This document shows positions 32,246 through 44,415 of a stretch of 64,000 nucleotides of DNA, one piece after another. The notes under the pieces were generated by a model. It did no database searches and was not told the origin of the DNA. It saw nothing but the letters and a program-made list of their open reading frames with translations. The stretch comes from Hofstenia miamia. Lineage: Eukaryota > Xenacoelomorpha > Acoela > Hofsteniidae. The number at the start of each line of letters is the position of its first letter. The stretch's first letter is position 1. Where the stretch lies: NCBI GenBank assembly GCA_900660155.1, contig CABFPE010000434.1:215934-279933 (forward strand), given 5' to 3'. The position numbers and the translations under genes are program-made.

Positions 32246-33991
32246 TAATTGAAAAGAAAAATTTTTCTTTCAGATAACAAAATTCAAATCCTAATATTTT
32301 ACTAGGAACGTTGATATAAAAAGATTAATATTTCCGAACTTCCCTTCAGATTGTATTTAATTTAAAATTACAAATGCTTTTTGGATTTTCATTCCATTCC
32401 CACTATGCCTGGGATTTGATTTGAGGCATTTTTTGCAGTTCACAGAACCAACTGCAGTTTTAAATTTTTCAGTGATTATTCTTAGCCACAAGTGTTAACA
32501 GTTTGAGCTTTCTTTGCTCAAAAAGTAGAAATATTTTTGAAAAGAATAATAATTAGAGACTGTTTACCATTAGTAAATTTTTCAAAATGTAAAAATTATA
32601 TCCAAAAACATTTCCCAATTTAAAAACATTAAAAATTTCTTAATTTATTCAAATACGAAGTAGAAGCTGATATTTACTTGTGAATTTCTTATTATGTACT
32701 TCTTCAGTGTTTTTACATGTATCGTATAACTTCTATTTGCATCAATAAAAATTGTGAATAATAATCGAAACACTTAAGAAGCAATTGATTTAATGTCTAT
32801 AATACAATTAATTGCAACAGTATAAATGAGTTCCTATAAAAAATTTAAATAAGACGACATTAATATTTGATTGAAATATTCATGAAAAATTGAATTTAAT
32901 ATCAAGAAATAATTATATATATATATATACCCTTGTGCATAATAGTTCGGACTAATTAAATAATTCCAATTTTAAGCGGTCATATAGCCCATATTTGTTT
33001 AAAATTCGGTGAATTGTGGATTCATGCACTAAATATCAATCCATCCAATCTCCTTTCAATTGATTCGACGTCGGCAAACTATAGAAAAGCGGGCGAAATT
33101 TGTTTGGGAACGGCCCTTTAATTGAAAAGAAAAATTTTTCTTTCAGATAACAAAATTCAAATCCTAATATTTTACTAGGAACGTTGATATAAAAAGATTA
33201 ATATTTCCGAACTTCCCTTCAGATTGTATTTAATTTAAAATTACAAATGCTTTTTGGATTTTCATTCCATTCCCACTATGCCTGGGATTTGATTTGAGGC
33301 ATTTTTTGCAGTTCACAGAACCAACTGCAGTTTTAAATTTTTCAGTGATTATTCTTAGCCACAAGTGTTAACAGTTTGAGCTTTCTTTGCTCAAAAAGTA
33401 GAAATATTTTTGAAAAGAATAATAATTAGAGACTGTTTACCATTAGTAAATTTTTCAAAATGTAAAAATTATATCCAAAAACATTTCCCAATTTAAAAAC
33501 ATTAAAAATTTCTTAATTTATTCAAATACGAAGTAGAAGCTGATATTTACTTGTGAATTTCTTATTATGTACTTCTTCAGTGTTTTTACATGTATCGTAT
33601 AACTTCTATTTGCATCAATAAAAATTGTGAATAATAATCGAAACACTTAAGAAGCAATTGATTTAATGTCTATAATACAATTAATTGCAACAGTATAAAT
33701 GAGTTCCTATAAAAAATTTAAATAAGACGACATTAATATTTGATTGAAATATTCATGAAAAATTGAATTTAATATCAAGAAATAATTATATATATATATA
33801 TACCCTTGTGCATAATAGTTCGGACTAATTAAATAATTCCAATTTTAAGCGGTCATATAGCCCATATTTGTTTAAAATTCGGTGAATTGTGGATTCATGC
33901 ACTAAATATCAATCCATCCAATCTCCTTTCAATTGATTCGACGTCGGCAAACTATAGAAAAGCGGGCGAAATTTGTTTGGGAACGGCCCTT
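32246..33991. repeat. Perfect 873-bp tandem duplication
   Basis: Bases 32246-33118 and 33119-33991 appear identical along their whole length, including an AT microsatellite, which implies a very recent event or an assembly artefact. The right edge of each unit lies inside a Tc1-type element (GGGAACGGCCCTTT), so the first unit carries only the left part of that element (about 32930-33118) and the second continues into the rest. Confidence 0.9.
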
Positions 33992-34337
33992 TGGCTTAGA
34001 AGGGCGCCCTGGTTTTGTTAATGGCCAATTTGACCTGTTCTTTTATAATGTGAAATGAAGATACTGTTTGCTTTTATAGTTGAAGAAATTTGCAAATTTT
34101 TTTCTGTGGAATATTTTCCTGTAATTTGGAAAGTCTAACTTTTCGTATTTTGAAGGAAATAGTTTTACCTCGCACTTTGCGTAAATAATGATATAAGTGC
34201 TCAGCAATTGTCAGAAATATGAAGCTTAGACCTAGTGCTAACAGGTACATTCTGAAATTAAGTATTGACAGTATCAGTAACAACGAACAAAACGACGTTA
34301 GTGTTAAAAACATTAGTCCGAACTATTATGCACAAGG

Positions 34338-34340
<3 letters not shown>
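33803..34340 (-). mobile_element. Internally deleted Tc1/mariner element
   Basis: The left end is CCCTTGTGCATAATAGTTCG and the right end, inverted, GCCTTGTGCATAATAGTTCG. Both ends abut TA within TA microsatellites. Minus-strand translation from about 34255 gives MYLLALGLSF, LRKVRGKTISFKIRKVRLS and later VHESTIHRILNKYGLYDR (about 33850-33905), which resembles the second helix-turn-helix of Tc1 transposases. The DDE catalytic domain is deleted and stops interrupt the rest. Confidence 0.75.
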
Positions 34341-34373
<33 letters not shown>

Positions 34374-37322
34374 TTACTTCAATGCGGTTATATATATATT
34401 CATAAAGTTTGTTACACTTTTATTACTTCTAAAATATTAAACTGAACAAAGTTAATATTGAAAACCTTTAAAATTTTAACAAAGAGCACATTGTAACAAT
34501 CAAGAAGAAATTATATTTTTGCAATGCTGAAGCTGAAATATTTTGTCATAATTAATAGGAATATAGTCTTGTTTTATAAAAAACCCAAATTGATATAACT
34601 GAACTGATGGCATAGTGAATCTAAAAAATGTTCCAAATGTCTTTGCAAAACGTTTTCTCTATTAAAATGAGGGTGTTGAGTTTTCAAAGAGATTTAGCTA
34701 CACAGACAATAATAATACAGTGTGTATTTGCGCATGTTCTCCCACGTAATACGATTGACTTAATAAACAATGTGCAGAAACTTATCTTTTGGTATTACGT
34801 GTAGTACTTACTTAAATAAATACCTGTTTCTCTAATATTTACAAAGTTAATTTACCTATGAAAAGTCTATTTTATTGCTACATATGTGAAGTTAAATTGC
34901 TAATAGAATTTGACCATTTTCAATGAATACAAAACTATTTATGTTTGTGAATAATATATAATAAAATATATGTATCATTAGCTCCGAGTCTATATTTAAC
35001 CTAGAAGTTCATGAATAATTTTCAATAAAATTTACCAAACCTATTCCGGCAAACACTGTTTGTTTAGTAGATAAAGTATGCGGAAGTCTATAAAGAAGAT
35101 TGCTACCAGGTGTTTAAACTGGTGTTTAATCAAAATGTGATCTTGAGCAATTTCAGATTTCTTCATTGTTATTTTCACATAGCTAAGCAATACATTTATA
35201 ATAATATTTCTTTAACACTAGATAAGAGATTTGCGAGAATCTACATTAAAATTATGCAGTTATGGTTAATTTAATATACGGTATTACTTCTAAAGAAATT
35301 GAAGACATTCAAAAACTTTTACCAGGAGGATGAAGTTGATTGTTTATGACAGATATATACTATTAAATTATTCTCTTCGTTAGAAATGCTGCTCTCTGAA
35401 TTTTTAAATTTTATGGTCAATTAGTAATTTATGATTATAGAATTATTCACCACAAATGAATTTCGCAATATATTTCAAACAAAGTACATTCCAGGTTATT
35501 CAAAATACGAAATTTTGCATAATTCACATATTTTTGACATTCTTTAACGCATTGTTCGATTCAGAAACTATATCCAAAATATATTAGTGTCAACTACTTT
35601 AGTTTTATTTCCTTCGGAACTAGTAATGAATTTATAAGATAAAAAATCAAATATTGTGCAGTCTGATGTACTAATTTGGATAAAATTTCTTTAAAGTTGT
35701 CTAAGATGATTTCCTTGACAACTCTTTGGCACTATAATGTAAACTGATTCCTGTTTAATTTTCCAGTTTAAAAGGATAAATACATAAATTTCCAATCTGG
35801 CATTTGTTACATATCAATTTCTCTTAATTCGATTCTAGCGAAAGGAGGGAATCTCTTCTCACTTTATCGACTTGGTATCATATTAAACTTACAAAGTGGT
35901 TGGGGAATAAATTGTGTTGTGGAAATACACTCCGTAGTTGATAAGAATTTGTCGACATGTATTAAATCCTCAATTAAAATGAATTATGGGCTCATTAAAG
36001 TGCTTTAAATGATTTTAACAGCTGCTATGCATAGAACTGGCACTAGGACCTATATTTTTTATCATTATGCATACATATAATTTTAATAGCATTATCATAT
36101 ATAGAGCGGATGACCGCCTCTATGGTTCAGCAATTAATATTTATTAACTGTGTTCATCAAACCAGTGGCGCTTTTAGGGGGGCATGGGCCAACTACAAAC
36201 CCTTAAAAAAATGATCTCTTTTCCTCCAAATTGAAAATAGTTCACGTTAATTCAATATGTTATCCATCGATTTGCTGCTAAAAACAGACGATTGCATTTT
36301 TTGTAAGTTTATTTCTGTCAAAAAAACATTTCTGCCAATTTTTTTCTGTAAAAAAAAGTGTCATCCCCCTCGTTTTAAAAATCCTAAACGCGCCACTGCA
36401 TCAAACCTACATCATAGCATTTGAATGGATTTTTATGTAATTTGTGATTACATCAACTTCACCATCACCAGTGTAAGCGGTAGACGATCATAGATAATTT
36501 TGAGACAAAATCAAGACCATAAAAAGGTTTTCTGAACTTGATCCAAAATTTTCATTTCTGCTGTAATTGCCGAAAAGCTATATTAGTCCACAGTTTGTTT
36601 TTTTAGGTCTGGGGCATTTTAGAAGCAAACAACATCAAATATACAGTTTTGTTTCTAAACTTTATTGATTTTTCATTGTTATTGTTTGAGTTATGCCAGC
36701 TTTGACCCAAAATTCATATTTTAGTTTTTTCTTTTCTGATTTCTTTAATATTTTACTGATATGCTGCTATATCTTCAATTTTGATGGCTTGCTATTGCAA
36801 TTTGCATTTGCAAATTATCAATTTCAGTCTGATATTTAAATTTATTTTAGCTAACCACAGCTAAGAATTATCAATATTAAATCATCTTTATGATAATTGA
36901 AGCTATTTTCTTCCAATTGATATTTGAAAAAATGTTTGAGATATTCTTAAGATTGAATAATTGGTAAATATTTAGCAGTAATTGTGTGCTTGTAAGAGTG
37001 TTTATTGCTCCACTTTTGTTTGTGTACTGTAAATCGCCAGGACATGTTTAAATTAGGCCTTAGGCAGCTTCATATAATGGATTCGTGCAACTAGTTGATT
37101 AAATACTTAAACATTCAAAGGTGTAATAATAATTTGAAAAATGGTAACATTTAATTAGGATCATTCCCATCAGGTTTTACAAAATCCCCAATAACAACAA
37201 TTTGTTAACTGCACCACAATATATTCACTTACAAGTACCATGCCTTTAGTAATTTATTATTCAAAGCTGTTAAAAAATCATCAAAGTAATAAAATAAACT
37301 AGGTTTATTGTCTCTGACGTAA
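34341..37322. other. AT-rich DNA with one hAT MITE, no gene seen
   Basis: It begins with a TA microsatellite (34341-34371). Apart from the MITE at 36163-36398 I see no coding or structural feature. Confidence 0.4.
36163..36398. mobile_element. hAT-type MITE, 236 bp, with exact 8-bp target duplication
   Basis: The left end is CAGTGGCGCTTTTAGGGG and the right end, inverted, CAGTGGCGCGTTTAGGA. Flanks CATCAAAC (36155-36162) and CATCAAAC (36399-36406) are identical, an intact hAT duplication indicating a fairly young insertion. There is no coding capacity. The internal sequence differs from the 13924/27592 family. Confidence 0.92.
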
Positions 37323-37445
37323 GAGATCTCATCTAACAACATGCAACTAATTTTATGTTTGGTTATGAAAGTGGACTTTTCCTTCTTTCTAATTTAGGTC
37401 CAACATGAACTACGTGGCTTATTACTAAAAACTATTTGACTATAT
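37323..37445. repeat. Second half of the duplicated segment (see 20098-20390)
   Basis: It matches 20255-20390 (GATCTCATCTAACAACAT, CTTTCTAATTTAGGTCC, AAAACTATTTGACT). About 6 kb separates it from its first half at 31185-31345. Confidence 0.75.
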
Positions 37446-37791
37446 GTTTGAATTTTGATGTACAAATTAGTTAATATTTGAGAAACCTTGATGCTTTCTA
37501 TAGTAAATTATTTAATTCTTATTTTCTTCCACCTTTTACACGCTTTTATGTATGAAGTATTTAATGAAAAGAGAATATTTTGCTATCACAAACACACCTT
37601 AGTACTTCAAATTACCTTCTCATGATTGTAGAAACTTTAGCGTCATAATCTGACTTTGACATTAGATTGCTAAAATTGATTTTGTCTTTCAACTGCACAC
37701 TCTATTGGTTAAATAACTTCGACTGGTTGCTAATATTAAAGAGATTTGATATATTTTTAAATGTTTGATTTATGTATTATAAATTCTTTAG

Positions 37792-38080
37792 GTTTAACGG
37801 AACCACATAGTAAACAATTTTATCTAAAAGATTTAACTGTTATGCATATGCTAAGTAATCTAGGCTTGTACTGTTTACTCAAAACTATTAATAACGAAGT
37901 AGAATTTTGGCATTCGTTTGCATCTAGTTATAGGGATGACGGTTCAATATTTTTATAGTAATATTTTCTGAGAAGAAATGTAAAAAACCAAAAATTCCAA
38001 AATAAGAAAAAACCACTGAATGGTTACCAAAAAATCTTTAAGCATTGTAATTTATTATTAACTATATTTGAATCAATAAA
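37792..38080 (+). CDS. Candidate terminal exon with stop and AATAAA
   Basis: TTCTTTAG at 37784-37791 is an acceptable 3' splice site. Starting at 37792 in phase 1, as the mini-exons do, the frame stays open for about 55 codons (LTEPHSKQFYLKDLTVM..., then EFWHSFASSYRDDGSIF) to TAG at 37956-37958. AATAAA follows at 38075. It could be a short alternative 3' end for the secreted ORF at 28610. The product is not recognised. An ATG-initiated ORF of 65 codons at 37761 uses the same frame, so the exon reading is only one option. Confidence 0.3.
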
Positions 38081-38652
38081 GTATTTATGCTGTGTTCTGT
38101 TTCAATGAAAAGTAAATTAATGCCCTATGGGTTTTGTCAATTGTACTATATGCAATTCTAAGAATTTGCTTTATATGAAATATTGAGTTTGTTTGGTTTT
38201 TAATTTGGCAAAAAGTGTAATCTTTTTGCCTATTAAGCAATAAAGTCTTTTTTTACTGTATTGCAATGTACCATTTTTGTTGAAGTTATTTTTGCTCTTT
38301 CGGAGAATATAATATTGCCTACCATGAAAATTTTCTTCAAAATTTAAACTTTTCAAGAAGTTGTTTCTAGGGCAAAAATTGTTTAATGGGAAAGTTTAGT
38401 ATTTAGTAACCTTTACTAATTAAAGGAAACAATATTTAATTGAAAATAATATGTAAAAAATTTGTCTTAATCAAATTGCTAGAATTTAAAAAGTTTTAGT
38501 ACATTTTTCTGGACAGTGAATGAATTTTTATTGAAATTTTGTTTGGTATTGATTAGACGATGAATTCTAAGGGAAAATTAATGTATGAATATTAAGAATA
38601 AATCTAATTATTTATTAAGGGATTATGAGTTTTAGATACATTCTTCATTTAG
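38081..38652. other. AT-rich DNA, no feature seen
   Basis: It contains a second AATAAA-like word near 38240. There is no convincing coding sequence. Confidence 0.35.
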
Positions 38653-38682
38653 AAACTACAATTACACCTACTACCGAATCTG
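38653..38682 (+). CDS. Mini-exon 1 (30 nt, phase 1-1), Thr-rich
   Basis: It is bounded by TTCTTCATTTAG and GTAAGT. In phase 1 it reads (E/K)TTITPTTES plus the first base of Gly. Length is a multiple of three, so it can be skipped without changing frame. Six of ten residues are Thr or Ser, typical of an O-glycosylated stalk. It shares phase, donor and composition with the mini-exons at 41556, 42591, 43309, 43534 and 48058. Confidence 0.5.
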
Positions 38683-39898
38683 GTAAGTTTTATTACAAGG
38701 GCATTGTGTGTGTGTGTTAAACAAAAACAGTTGAACTGAAATACATAATATTTTAGTTAGTTAATTTTATCAATTTTACTACCATTACTAAGTCTTCACG
38801 CCTATCAAAGGTAATAGTAAAAAGTTAGTCTAAGTATTGCGGAAAATTTTAAGCCCATGCTAAAGTATTTCATGATACGTAGAGATAGAGCACATTTAAA
38901 TTTGAAAATTATGCGAGATTTTATTGTTGATGAGCGCATGTTGTTGTAATTCATTAAATTGATAATTTAAAAATCCAAATTTGATTGTTCAATAACCCTA
39001 AACTACGCTTGCAATGCCCTTTTGTAAATGTTGTCATTGCTAACTTACAAGGAGATTCATGTTTACGAATTCAATAGCATTCAATGCATTAGTTACTTCA
39101 AAGCTAACATTCTTGCGATGCAATTAACTTAAGGGCTCTACAGAGAAAATTATGTGAAATTCAGGTAATTGTTACATTGCATCAGATCGCAGCAATCAAC
39201 AAGAAACATTTAATATTCTCAATTTTCATTGTTTCTAAAAATTATTTGCAGGAATCTATTTTTTTCATAAACCAATATCAGTTTCATTAATGCTAAGATC
39301 TGTTTGATCCCCTTAGCCATGCTTGCTAAGCCATCACTGGAAGAAACCTTCACACGCAGAATAAAGTCTCACATCGGTCATCCAAGAGGAATATCCACTT
39401 AAATAGGTAGAATTAACATACTTTCTAAATATACGGAAAAACCCTGACGCATATATGTTCGTCAAATTTGTTGTCGTCACAAGTTCTTAGACCCAAAATC
39501 ATGAAAAGAAAAAATATGCATAGGTCTTTTCATCCAGAAAAATGGACAGTCCCTATTTATTGAAGGATGTCCAACTAAGAAAATTCCAGAATTACAACAC
39601 AAAATGTAAGATTTGAAAAATGAAAGGTAAATTATGAAGGATTTAAATGAAGATACAAACAAAAAATCCATTTCAAACATCTTGGAATAGAGTCAAAAAT
39701 TTAAGATATTACTATTCAGCAAGATCCAATCAAATTCGACACACCCTTTCGACACATCCTTCCTAATAGAACTCAATTCGTTGCAGAGAAATTAAGCCCA
39801 CGTATGCCTCCAACGATTCTAGTAAAAAAATATCAAAACCTCAAAATTTTTCCAAACAGATGACTGAAGTATCCATAGCTGTAAATTTGTAAACTATA
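38683..39898. other. Intron-like AT-rich DNA
   Basis: No further mini-exon with AG, phase-1 frame and GTAAG was found here. Short ORFs (for example minus strand 39477-39680) have no recognised product. Confidence 0.35.
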
Positions 39899-40481
39899 CA
39901 GTACTGGCCAAATGTTTTCGAACAGTAACCTGTCTAAAGCGTGTTTTATCCTATTTCCTGGAAACTTCGTAAAATTCCTGGAATTCCCAATTTTTTCTTA
40001 TAATTTACAACAGATTCATTTAGCCAATTAAATTAACACAACTTCAGATTTACACACAATACATTTTCATTGAAAAGCACTATCATTATAGTTTGAAATA
40101 TGGTCTGTGGTAGTGAAATTTCACGAACAAAGCGTGCTCAAATTCATATCTTGTACGAGAAGGGGTATAATTATCGCGCTATAGCTGTTAGAATGGGCGT
40201 GTCAGTATCTTCGGTATCCAGAAGTGTTACTCGCTATCAGCAACTGCAATACTTTTTCTCTCGCAAGCGGTCTGGAAGACCAAAAGTGACAACCCTTCAG
40301 ACTGACCATCTCATTCACCTTTACGTCATCAATCATCCAATCTCTTCATCTTCTGAAGTCAAAGGAAATCTAGATGCTGTAGTGCAAAATGTATCAACAA
40401 TGTTTCTACATTGCGTTTTTTAGTATAAAATTCAAAAACTTCTAAATTTGGAAAGTGTTCCCAAACTTTTGGCCAGTAATG
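39899..40481 (+). mobile_element. Internally deleted Tc1/mariner element, 583 bp
   Basis: The left end is CAGTACTGGCCAAATGTTTT and the right end, inverted, CATTACTGGCCAAAAGTTT. TA dinucleotides flank both sides (39897-39898, 40482-40483). It retains only the N-terminal part of the transposase (40100-40423). The first bases are shared with the longer Tc1 element at 44949. Confidence 0.85.
40100..40423 (+). pseudogene. Tc1-type transposase, N-terminal DNA-binding part only
   Basis: It has 107 codons. Residues about 8-45 form the first helix-turn-helix (SRTKRAQIHILYEKGYNYRA, then VRMGVSVSSVSRSVTRY). The GRPKVTT linker, counterpart of the GRPR AT-hook-like motif, follows near residue 58. A start of the second helix-turn-helix comes next and the frame then ends. 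The DDE domain is absent. The ORF is clean over the part that remains. In principle such a fragment can still bind the inverted repeats, but expression is not shown. Confidence 0.8.
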
Positions 40482-40483
40482 TA

Positions 40484-41269
40484 TATTCTGAATTTTATTT
40501 TCAGATACATAATCATAAAATACATTATTATTATTATTATTATATCATGCTGAAAGTGTAGCACTTAACTCCCTGTCAAATTTCGAATTTAGATAATAGA
40601 AATAATTTAAAGTTTTAGTCCGTTTATACAAAATAAGAAACGTGTGTAATTCCATCTTTTTGAAAGTTACAGTCTTACAAATTCAAGCTGCTGTTAGAAA
40701 ATAAATCGAAGATTAGAAGACAATTTTGTCGTAGTTCATTGCGATTCAAAGGATTTATTACGTTCTAATATTCAAACTAAACAAAAGAATATGTGAAGCA
40801 CTCGCCACGATTATTAATATTGTCAGACAAAAGACATCCATTCCTTGTCATCCAATAAAATATTCAGAAGAGATGACAAGACTGAATTGTAGTGCAGCTA
40901 CTAATTTAAGATTTATGTCTTCAAGTTTTTGTATTCAGATGTTTGAAATTGTCAAATTATATGTAATTTAATTTTTATAAATGCATGAAGATGCCACTAT
41001 GAATTCATTTAAGTAGTGAATGCATATTTTTACTTTCTTGATAACTACTTTCTAAATTTTTTGTATGAGCATTCATTTCATTTTTTATTGAATCATGCAA
41101 TTGAGTCATTCTGTTGTTCATCTGATTTTTTGTTAAGAATTGCAAGTGTAAAAATGTTGCAATGTGATTAAATGAGTTTTGAGTATAGCAGATTATTGGG
41201 CTTAAATATGTTTGCTTAATTCTTTTCGGATAAATAGAAAACAAGTCACTTTAAAAAATCTTTAACCTT
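40484..41269. other. Intron-like AT-rich DNA
   Basis: It contains a short TTA/ATT microsatellite (about 40527-40545). No coding signal is seen. Confidence 0.35.
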
Positions 41270-41555
41270 CTAATTCCATAAACTTATTTTAAGACTTTTA
41301 CAATTTGCTGTCAATAGGTCCTAGTACTTTAAATACAATTTATATACAATATTTTAATTTGCTGTGAAAGCGAATACATTGCTACATTTACATTAATTTG
41401 TAGACATGCTCAAGTTGACGTGCTAATAATAACAAAAAATTAATATTATGCCTCACACAATTTTTGGGTATTCAATTTGTCAGAACTAACTCTATGTCTA
41501 ATCATTTGGTGTTTAACCTCTATAATAGAAATTACTGTACGCAATATAAATTTAG

Positions 41556-41600
41556 CCTCGACTGTCGAATCAACTTCAAAATCAATTATCACCACAACTG
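41556..41600 (+). CDS. Mini-exon 2a (45 nt, phase 1-1), Ser/Thr-rich
   Basis: The acceptor is CAATATAAATTTAG and the donor GTAAGT at 41601. In phase 1 it reads (A)STVESTSKSIITTT plus the first base of Gly. It is the paralogue of mini-exon 2b exactly 1035 bp downstream, from which it differs mainly at TV versus PF. Nine of the 14 complete residues are Ser or Thr. A 45-nt symmetric exon can be included or skipped freely. Confidence 0.6.
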
Positions 41601-42590
41601 GTAAGTTTCAGTGTGCCGTAACGTTTTGTGTTCACATTCCCTTGAGAATAAGCTGTCCTCATCAAACTTTATATGGGATGTAGTAATTTCCCTAGGTCAC
41701 CACATATATTTAAAAAACCAAAAAAATATATATTTATGTCAAAAAATCAAGTTTGTGGATGCAGCACATTATAATCCATATTACAAGCAAGTATTTTTTC
41801 TAGTGTAATATGGTTACAATGTTAATATCGTTGTAAGCCATAACGTGCTCCAAATATATTTTGTTTTCAATTATACAAGTATAATTTTTATACTTCCTAG
41901 TGTTAAAAGTCAATCCATAAATATTCTGAAAATGTTTATTATGTTATTATCCTGTTTGAAATACATTCCTACATTCTAAGAGTAATTGTAGAATTTCAAC
42001 TTGTCCGTCTTTAAGCTATGCCATTAATGCTTACATTATAATCTTAGTATTGCTTTAATCAATGCGTAGAAAATTCATTTGATGATTAATGTAATTCGAA
42101 ATTATCCAATTTTTCAAAAATGTCTTACTATTAAAAATCAGCTGATTCATCTCCTATCAGGCAAAGCCTTTTTTTTAAGATAACAAATTTTTAATCTTTG
42201 TCAAGATATTTACTTCCAGTAAGTCACAACTATATAAAATTGTATAAGCGTTGTCCTTCTTAAGTTTAATAATTCTAACCAGTATTAACTCTTATATCAA
42301 TCTGATCTCATGAATATTGTGAGATTTTCCAATACCATAAACTTATTTTCCAGCTTTTAAAATTTGATGGCAATGGGTTGTAGTATTTGAAATTTAAATA
42401 TTTTTTAAGTTGCTATGAATGCTAGTACGTCGTTACATTTATTAACCTGCTAACAATATCATATCAATTACAAGATCAATATTTTCCTCAAAAGAGTTTT
42501 TAGCTTTTATTGTGTAAGAACTAATCGTATGTCTAATCATTTGATGTTTAACCGCTACATTAGATATTACTGTACGCAATATAAATTTAG

Positions 42591-42635
42591 CTTCACCTTT
42601 CGAATCGACTTCAAAATCGATTATCACCACAACTG
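42591..42635 (+). CDS. Mini-exon 2b (45 nt, phase 1-1), Ser/Thr-rich
   Basis: The acceptor is CAATATAAATTTAG and the donor GTAAGT at 42636. In phase 1 it reads (A)SPFESTSKSIITTT plus the first base of Gly. Differences from 2a are few: several lie in third positions and two codons are replaced. The frame is kept open in both copies, which points to selection on the encoded peptide. Confidence 0.6.
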
Positions 42636-43308
42636 GTAAGTTTCAGTGTGCTGCAACGTTTTTGTGTTCACATTCCTTTTATAATAAGCTGTCCTCATCA
42701 GACTTTCCGTGGGATGTAGAAATTTCCCTTGGTCACCACATACACTCAAAATACGAAGCAAAAATCATGTTTTTGGATGTAGTATCTTTTTTAAACCACA
42801 TTATTCTCTTGTGTAAAATGGTTGCAATGTTAAGAGTATAACATGCACCAAATCTATTTTGTTTTCAGCTACAAAAATATAATGTTCTTATTTTTAGTGC
42901 CAAAATTGTATTCTGAAATTGTCTATTTTAAAATTGGCATTATCCTTGTACTAGTACGAAAATCTTTTTTTGAAATGCATTCATGCGTACCAAGACAAAT
43001 TTCAGAATTGAAATTTGAATTTAAAAATCATTAAATAGTTATTCTAAACACATGCTATATATGTTTATATTATAATTAGCATTGTTTTAAACAACGCGTA
43101 GAAAAATCATTTGGTCCATTTTGCATGAAAATTTCTTTCTATTAAAAATCAGCTGATTCATTTTCTATCAGCCAATAACTATTTTTCTGAAGAAAACCAA
43201 TTCTTCAAACTATTTGTTAAAAAGTAAATCACACCTATATGACATTTTATATAGGTATAGGTTGTCCTTTTAAGTTAAATCCTAATTAATGTTCATAAAT
43301 GTTTTAAG

Positions 43309-43338
43309 ATTCCTCTGAAACATCCAAACAAACAACTG
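43309..43338 (+). CDS. Mini-exon 3 (30 nt, phase 1-1), Ser/Thr-rich
   Basis: The acceptor is AAATGTTTTAAG and the donor GTAAGC. In phase 1 it reads (D)SSETSKQTT plus the first base of Gly. Its SSETSKQTTG resembles ESTSKSIITTTG of mini-exons 2a and 2b, so it may be an older, shortened relative. It lies just after the second duplication unit. Confidence 0.5.
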
Positions 43339-43533
43339 GTAAGCCAATCGTTTATTTGTGTGCTAACTAAAAGCGTACATGTACATGTTTATGCATGATA
43401 TGTTCTACTACCTGTAATTACGCTCGCAATGTGTTACTATCTTCATCTCCGAATTCATTTTGTTTGTTTGATATTTGTTTTGGTTTGTGATTTTACTCTA
43501 GGTTTTGATACAGGTGTTATTGTGTACTTTCAG

Positions 43534-43560
43534 GCTATCTTGAACAAACCACTAGTCTCA
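43534..43560 (+). CDS. Mini-exon 4 (27 nt, phase 1-1)
   Basis: The acceptor GTGTACTTTCAG is strong and the donor is GTAAGTGC. In phase 1 it reads (G)YLEQTTSL plus the first base of Ser or Thr. At 27 nt it is in the micro-exon range. It lies 195 bp after mini-exon 3. Confidence 0.5.
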
Positions 43561-43717
43561 GTAAGTGCGCCTTGAAAATACTAACCCAAATTTAGAGGGT
43601 CATTAGCATGTATTAGAATGAAATAATTAACTACTAAAGATTCCATTTAGAATACTGACTATTAAATTTGTCTCAAAATTATTAGCCAAATCTCTACAAT
43701 GTATTAAATGTTTTCTA

Positions 43718-43721
<4 letters not shown>

Positions 43722-43760
<39 letters not shown>
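43722..43760. repeat. TA microsatellite
   Basis: About 19 TA units. Similar tracts lie at 16190-16212, 20400-20432, 34341-34371, 47659-47674 and 47815-47834. Confidence 0.95.
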
Positions 43761-43763
<3 letters not shown>

Positions 43764-44415
43764 GTTGCTATAAATTTCAATTTAAATATATTTTTAAAAT
43801 GCGATTACACTTTTCGCTTACAATTATTGAATATGCATAGATACATGTGAACATTCCTTTATAATGATTTAACCGCCACGCAATCTAAAATTTGACGCTC
43901 ATGCTAGGCCGGTTTCGATGAATCGGAGAATATCATGCTATATACACATGTGCGCGGAATTGCAAAAATATCGTTAATTATAATTTAAAGTGGACGTTCA
44001 AATTGTCAACTACATGATGAAGGATCACTCTATTAAGAAAATGAATTTTCCAGCACTACCAATAATACTAAATTAATTTTCAAATCAACTTGGCTAAGAC
44101 AATGTTGAGGATAATTATTTTCAAATAAATGGAAGATTATCCATTTTAAAGAAACTTCGCCTTTGTAAATTTGTAAACGGACTTTGCATTTTCAGATTTT
44201 ATATTTTGAAATTGATGTTAACAAACTGCTACATCTGTTTGAAGAGATTTTCAAATGTGTATTCGAAACATATTTCAAAATGCAAAGCCTATAAACATTT
44301 GCATTTCACTGACAGCAATGTAGTAATAATTGCTTAGGAAAAATGAATAGTATGACCAATTTGTGTGGGCTTAATTCTTGATGAAGAAATTATGTACCCA
44401 ATCAATGTAAATTTG

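Larger units (their letters stand above)
41270..43295 (+). repeat. Tandem segmental duplication (~1035 bp) carrying one mini-exon per unit
   Basis: Units of about 41270-42310 and 42320-43295 align throughout. Both start near CCATAAACTTATTTT, contain CTAATCATTTG, ACTGTACGCAATATAAATTTAG, the exon, GTAAGTTTCAGTGTGC, AATAAGCTGTCCTCATCA and TTGGTCACCACATA, and end near ATTAAAAATCAGCTGATTCA and GTTGTCCTT. Exons and splice sites are the best conserved parts. This is direct evidence for growth of the gene by exon duplication. Confidence 0.85.
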
